Assembly: GCA_050256015.1 (NCBI GenBank)
Contig: JBFWIL010000081.1
Coordinates: forward strand, 1 to 10,378
DNA: 10,378 bases
DNA from: JBFWIL01 sp050256015
Lineage (GTDB): Bacteria > Bacteroidota > Bacteroidia > Bacteroidales > Prolixibacteraceae
Direction: 5' to 3'
The notes beneath the pieces were generated by a model. The model saw nothing but the letters and a program-made list of their open reading frames with translations. It ran no database searches and had not been told where the DNA came from. A program made the position numbers and the translations under genes. How positions within the stretch are numbered: the first letter of the stretch is position 1; every line of letters starts with the position of its first letter. Shown here one piece after another: positions 7,712 to 10,378 of this stretch.

Positions 7712-7876
7712 ATGTGGAAATTGAATCTGAAATATCTGCTGAGTCTCTGCAGCCTGATCCTCCCGGCGTGGCTGTTGTGTGCCCAGCAATCCGAAAAACA
7801 GTATTTGTCAGGCCGCGGCAGCGATCATACCGTGGATTGGCAGTTTTATTGCACAGCCGGACAAAAAACGAAATAA
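7712..7876 (+). pseudogene. Truncated N-terminus of a GH2-family glycoside hydrolase
   Basis: ATG 7712 to TAA 7874-7876 encodes 54 residues: a signal peptide (MWKLNLKYLLSLCSLILPAW, ending in a CAQ cleavage region) followed by QYLSGRGSDHTVDWQFYCTA. This start is characteristic of large Bacteroidetes GH2 proteins, in which the D-x-TV-x-W-x-F-x-C-T element leads into the sugar-binding jelly-roll domain. Those proteins are usually close to 900 residues or more, so almost the whole enzyme is missing. Family similarity is lost after about residue 49 and the frame closes at once. The downstream URO-D-like gene begins 36 bp later. An internal deletion or an assembly junction near 7860-7890 would explain this. 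The fragment as written could be secreted but should have no enzymatic activity. Confidence 0.65.
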
Positions 7877-7882
7877 TAATAA

Positions 7883-7896
7883 GTCCCCCCGGGGAC
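7883..7896 (+). repeat. GTCCCC-CC-GGGGAC hairpin in the leader of the URO-D-like gene
   Basis: GTCCCC (7883-7888) and GGGGAC (7891-7896) are exact reverse complements. The two-base gap is tight for a six-pair stem, so a five-pair stem with a four-base loop is more realistic. The structure lies 16 bases before ATG 7913, immediately upstream of the AAAAAGGAG sequence. It could influence ribosome access or mark the 3' end of the truncated GH2 transcript. It also sits at the likely junction between the two gene blocks. Confidence 0.35.
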
Positions 7897-7900
7897 AAAA

Positions 7901-7905
7901 AGGAG
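7901..7905 (+). promoter_or_regulatory. Shine-Dalgarno AGGAG for the first URO-D-like gene
   Basis: AGGAG is followed by seven bases before ATG 7913, a good spacing for ribosome binding. It supports this start over later in-frame ATGs. The three glycosidase genes upstream show no comparable site, which fits the view that the URO-D/transporter block has a different expression context or origin. Confidence 0.55.
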
Positions 7906-7912
7906 ACAGATT

Positions 7913-8986
7913 ATGACAACATGGGGAAATGAACTGCTGCCGGTCGACATCGTGCTGGCCCCGGAATGGTGGCACCGTAACGAAAAGATGAGCTTTGACC
8001 GGGATTTTTTCTTTCATCCGCTAAGAAGGGTGGAAGAAGAGCAGCGAATGGAAAAAGCTCTTTATGAACGCTGGGGACGGTACGGTTTGGGAGAACAGCG
8101 AAATCAGAAAAGGCCGGAGATCGGGGCTGTTCATCTGGCAGCCGGCTTTTTGCTTTCCGAAATGGCAGGCTGTAAGGTCAATTATTCGGAGGCTCATCCG
8201 CCGCAGGTGGTTCCTGCCGGACAGGAACTGCGTGAGATCAAGGCGGAGGAAGCCTTTCGCTCGGAGGCTTTTAAACGGGTGGAAAAGCTGGCAGAAGAGC
8301 TGAAAAAGAAATACGGTTATCTGACAGGCGATATAAACTGGGGTGGGATCCTGAACATTGCCATGGATTTGCATGGGGAAAACATTTTTACGGATATGAT
8401 GATGAGTCCCGAAGAGGTAAAAATTTACTTCGCCTGCATTGCAGAGCTGATTGAAAAATTTACCGGTTTTCTGCAGTCGGGTACCGGCTCTACCTCCATT
8501 TCCGTAAACCGGGGAGTACGCCACCTGAGACAACCGGTATTCCTGCATTCGGAATGTTCGCACACAATGATTTCCCAGGAAGACTATGAGCAGTATCTGT
8601 TGCCCTTTGATGTGCGGTGGAGCAGCAAACGTCCCTTTGGTATTCATTACTGCGGATCCGATCCGCACCGTATGGCCGGGGCTTTTGCCACAATACCTCA
8701 CCTGGATTTTCTGGATCTGGGCTGGGGAGGGGATGTAAAAATATTGCGGCAACATTTGCCCGACACGTTTTTTAACATCCGGATCAGTCCGGTAGAGCTG
8801 GCTCGCATGAGTACAGGTGAAATCAGGGAAACAGTTACCCGGCTGGTGCGCGATTCTGGCAATCCGGAGCTGACGGGAGTTTGCTGTGTCAATATGGACG
8901 ATACGGTGAGCGACGACCGTATCGATACATTGCTGGAAACCGTGGATGAATTGCGAAAGGTCTGTGCTTCCGGAGCTGAACGATAA
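7913..8986 (+). CDS. URO-D superfamily protein with MtaA/MtbA-type zinc motif (putative methyltransferase)
   Basis: A 357-residue cytoplasmic protein with no signal peptide. The fold family (PF01208 type) is indicated by NIAMDLHGENIFTDMMMSPEE, equivalent to the LRGeqlf-D-PE block of URO-D-like methyltransferases, and by HYCG followed by a late LDLGWGG strand. His245 and Cys247 (HYC) plus a Cys at 324 or 325 (GVCCVN) form an H-x-C...C arrangement. In MtaA/MtbA this binds zinc and activates a thiol acceptor for methyl transfer. Authentic HemE lacks this site, and the Arg-rich N-terminal HemE motif is absent here, so haem biosynthesis is unlikely. Start ATG 7913 is supported by AGGAG. A second URO-D-like gene follows after 34 bp and then a hexuronate-type transporter, which suggests a catabolic operon. 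Methyl donor and acceptor are unknown, and no corrinoid-protein gene is visible. CTG-rich leucine usage differs from the upstream genes. Confidence 0.8.
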   Translation: MTTWGNELLPVDIVLAPEWWHRNEKMSFDRDFFFHPLRRVEEEQRMEKALYERWGRYGLGEQRNQKRPEIGAVHLAAGFLLSEMAGCKVNYSEAHPPQVVPAGQELREIKAEEAFRSEAFKRVEKLAEELKKKYGYLTGDINWGGILNIAMDLHGENIFTDMMMSPEEVKIYFACIAELIEKFTGFLQSGTGSTSISVNRGVRHLRQPVFLHSECSHTMISQEDYEQYLLPFDVRWSSKRPFGIHYCGSDPHRMAGAFATIPHLDFLDLGWGGDVKILRQHLPDTFFNIRISPVELARMSTGEIRETVTRLVRDSGNPELTGVCCVNMDDTVSDDRIDTLLETVDELRKVCASGAER

Positions 8987-9020
8987 ACCCGAATATAAAC
9001 AGGACGATTAAGAACACCAT

Positions 9021-10148
9021 ATGGCAAAAAAATTTGACAACCTGCTGGCCGATGCCCAGGCTACCCGGGTTGTGCCTGTAAAACCACAGGATTTTGATTT
9101 TGACAAATATGAGGCCTACGCAGAAAACCTGAATGAAAACTGCGCTGCATTCTGGAAGCAGGAGTCGGGGGTGGTTGTATACCGGCGCATGCGTGTGGGA
9201 GAATGCTTCTCCTACGGATGCAGGGACATGAAACGATCTCTGGAGCTCCAGCTGGGAGCGCTGGAAAAGAGCATGCTTTTCCGGGCCGACGTACCCAACT
9301 TTCTGGAACCATGGTACGGCATAGGTACCGTTGCCTGTGCTTACGGGGGAGATTACATCTGGCATGAGGGCAATGCTCCTGCCCTGGCTACCCGTTTTTC
9401 CTGCCTGGACGAGGTGCTGGCTGCCGAACCGGTGGAAATAGCCCAAACCTCCATCGGCCGGCATACTTTGGAGATGATCGAGTATTTTATGGACCAGACG
9501 AAAGGCAGGCTTCCAGTGTCAATGACAGACAGCCAGTCTCCTCTGAATATGGTTGGCCACCTTTATCCGCTCGATCAGTTTTTTATGGATGTTCTTCTGG
9601 AGCCGGAAAAAGTGATGGAACTGTTTGACAGCCTGGCCGGACTATCGGTCCGCTTTAACGAAGAGCAGCGCAAGCTCATCGGTGCTGCCATGGCATTGCC
9701 GGGGCATGGTTTTGCCTCCTCAGTGATGTGGAAAGGACTCGGATTGAGTGATGATAATGCCATTATGATTTCTCCTGAGCAGTATCTTGAAATTGCGGCG
9801 TCTTCTGTACAGAAGATCTGTGCTCCGTTTGGAGGTCCGGTTTTTCATTCCTGCGGTGACTGGGCCGACTGGGCCGGAGCTGTTCTGCGACTGAAGGAAA
9901 TTAAAATGGCCGACGGGGCTTTTTCTCCGCAGACTGACCCAGGGGCTACGGACAAGCTCGAAGCCTTTCACTGCTTTGCCGGAACGGGGGTGATCCTGAA
10001 TGCACGGATGGTGGGAAACCTGGAGACCATCAGGGAACAGCTAACCAGACTTTGGGTGCCTAACATAAAGCTGGTGGCGGTGACTTATTGTGAAACCCCC
10101 TCTGAACAGGAAGAAGCTTATCAATTAATTCAGCAGTTATGCAGCTAA
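9021..10148 (+). CDS. Second URO-D superfamily protein with H-x-C...C zinc motif
   Basis: A 375-residue cytoplasmic protein in the same superfamily as its upstream neighbour but clearly divergent from it. Matching landmarks include SMTDSQSPLNMVGHLYPLD, followed by FFMDVLLEPEKVMELFD (the substrate-cavity and PE-helix region), VFHSCGDW with His276 and Cys278, and VAVTYCETPS with Cys357. His276, Cys278 and Cys357 fit the zinc ligands of MtaA-type methyltransferases. The N-terminal third (LADAQATRVVPVKPQDFDFD; MKRSLELQLGALEK; FLEPWYGIG) has no recognised catalytic motif. ATG 9021 is the first good start, with only a weak AGGA-like element upstream. The stop overlaps the transporter start by 10 bp, pointing to one transcript and possibly coupled translation. 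The pair may form a heteromeric or two-step system, or act on different substrates. The exact reaction is unknown. Confidence 0.8.
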   Translation: MAKKFDNLLADAQATRVVPVKPQDFDFDKYEAYAENLNENCAAFWKQESGVVVYRRMRVGECFSYGCRDMKRSLELQLGALEKSMLFRADVPNFLEPWYGIGTVACAYGGDYIWHEGNAPALATRFSCLDEVLAAEPVEIAQTSIGRHTLEMIEYFMDQTKGRLPVSMTDSQSPLNMVGHLYPLDQFFMDVLLEPEKVMELFDSLAGLSVRFNEEQRKLIGAAMALPGHGFASSVMWKGLGLSDDNAIMISPEQYLEIAASSVQKICAPFGGPVFHSCGDWADWAGAVLRLKEIKMADGAFSPQTDPGATDKLEAFHCFAGTGVILNARMVGNLETIREQLTRLWVPNIKLVAVTYCETPSEQEEAYQLIQQLCS

Positions 10149-10378
10149 AAAACGGAAATTACCGCTGGCGTGTGGTGGCTTTGCTTTTTTTTGCCACCAC
10201 CATAAATTATATCGACCGGCAGGTCTTGGGTATCCTGGCGCCGCAGCTTCAACAGGATATGGGCTGGTCGGAATTGGATTACGGCTTTATCATTATGGCT
10301 TTTCAGCTGGCTTATGCCATCGGACTTATCAGCACTGGAACCCTGCTTGACCGGATTGGTACACGGTTGGGCTTTATC
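10139..10378 (+). CDS. MFS transporter, hexuronate-type (ExuT/ACS-like), N-terminal part
   Basis: The first 80 residues of an inner-membrane major facilitator protein, cut by the window end. A short cytoplasmic start (MQLKNGNYRWR) leads into membrane helix 1 (VVALLFFATTINYIDRQVLG). NYIDRQVLGIL is typical of the anion:cation symporter family that includes ExuT hexuronate and related sugar-acid transporters. Helix 2 (YGFIIMAFQLAYAIGLIS) is followed by GTLLDRIGTRLG, a good match to MFS motif A (GxLxDRxGxR, residues 67-76). The ATG overlaps the last 10 bp of the URO-D-like gene, so the two are probably translated together. Import of glucuronate, galacturonate or a methylated derivative would fit the GH79 gene in the region. 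Substrate cannot be fixed from this fragment. Confidence 0.87.
   Translation, partial: MQLKNGNYRWRVVALLFFATTINYIDRQVLGILAPQLQQDMGWSELDYGFIIMAFQLAYAIGLISTGTLLDRIGTRLGFI

Noticed and set aside
8371..8388. DLHGEN segment as a corrinoid-binding DxHxxG motif
   Set aside because: The final Gly is absent and the segment aligns with the standard LRGeqlf block of URO-D-like proteins, so it is not a B12-binding domain.
8021..8755. 244-codon minus-strand frame opposite the first URO-D-like gene
   Set aside because: It lies fully inside a well-supported + strand gene and shows no family motifs; it is a by-product of that gene's codon composition.
7913..8986. Assignment as HemE (uroporphyrinogen decarboxylase of haem synthesis)
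   Set aside because: The characteristic N-terminal Arg motif of HemE is missing and a zinc-type H-x-C...C set is present; the neighbours are catabolic and not haem genes.
1..10378. CRISPR array, tRNA or rRNA, SusC/SusD pair or toxin-antitoxin module
   Set aside because: No spaced direct repeats, no cloverleaf or rRNA sequence, no TonB-dependent receptor or SusD-like gene, and no paired small ORFs were found on either strand.

Overview
The window looks like Bacteroidota (Bacteroidetes) DNA. Evidence is secreted and lipoprotein glycoside hydrolases with Bacteroidetes-type signal peptides, mostly weak or absent Shine-Dalgarno sequences, and family types typical of polysaccharide-utilisation regions. 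It is probably a metagenomic contig from a plant-glycan degrader. All recognisable coding sequence is on the + strand.

Layout. Bases 1-147 carry the end of a biotin carboxylase reading frame that stops abruptly and is unrelated to what follows. Bases 148-675 hold no intact gene. They contain a frameshifted N-terminal remnant of what looks like an alpha-L-rhamnosidase-type protein (from 281) and an in-frame extension (526-675) that should not be counted as part of the next gene. Three intact exported CAZyme-type genes follow: a GH3 beta-glycosidase (676-3084), a GH79-type beta-glucuronidase lipoprotein (3163-4632) and a DUF5703/GH95-like putative glycosidase (4812-7205). A decayed stretch (7206-7876) includes a truncated GH2 N-terminus (7712-7876). 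The final part is a compact, more GC-rich and CTG-rich cluster: two divergent uroporphyrinogen-decarboxylase-superfamily proteins (7913-8986 and 9021-10148), each with the His-x-Cys...Cys zinc signature of MtaA/MtbA-type methyltransferases, then the start of a hexuronate-type MFS transporter (10139-10378, cut by the window edge) that overlaps the preceding gene by 10 bp.

How the genes may work together (inference). The GH3 and GH79 enzymes and the DUF5703 protein would trim glucuronate-bearing plant glycans such as arabinogalactan protein or glucuronoxylan side chains outside the cytoplasm. The MFS protein would import the uronic acid. The paired zinc methyltransferase-like proteins are the unexplained part. 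One testable idea is that they handle the methyl group of 4-O-methyl-glucuronate or a related methylated compound. No corrinoid protein is visible in the window, so this is only a hypothesis.

Caution. Several junctions (around 135-150, 281-675, 4633-4811, 7206-7890) join gene fragments of differing base composition. The locus may be a decaying, rearranged CAZyme island or partly a chimeric assembly, and read-level evidence would be needed to decide.
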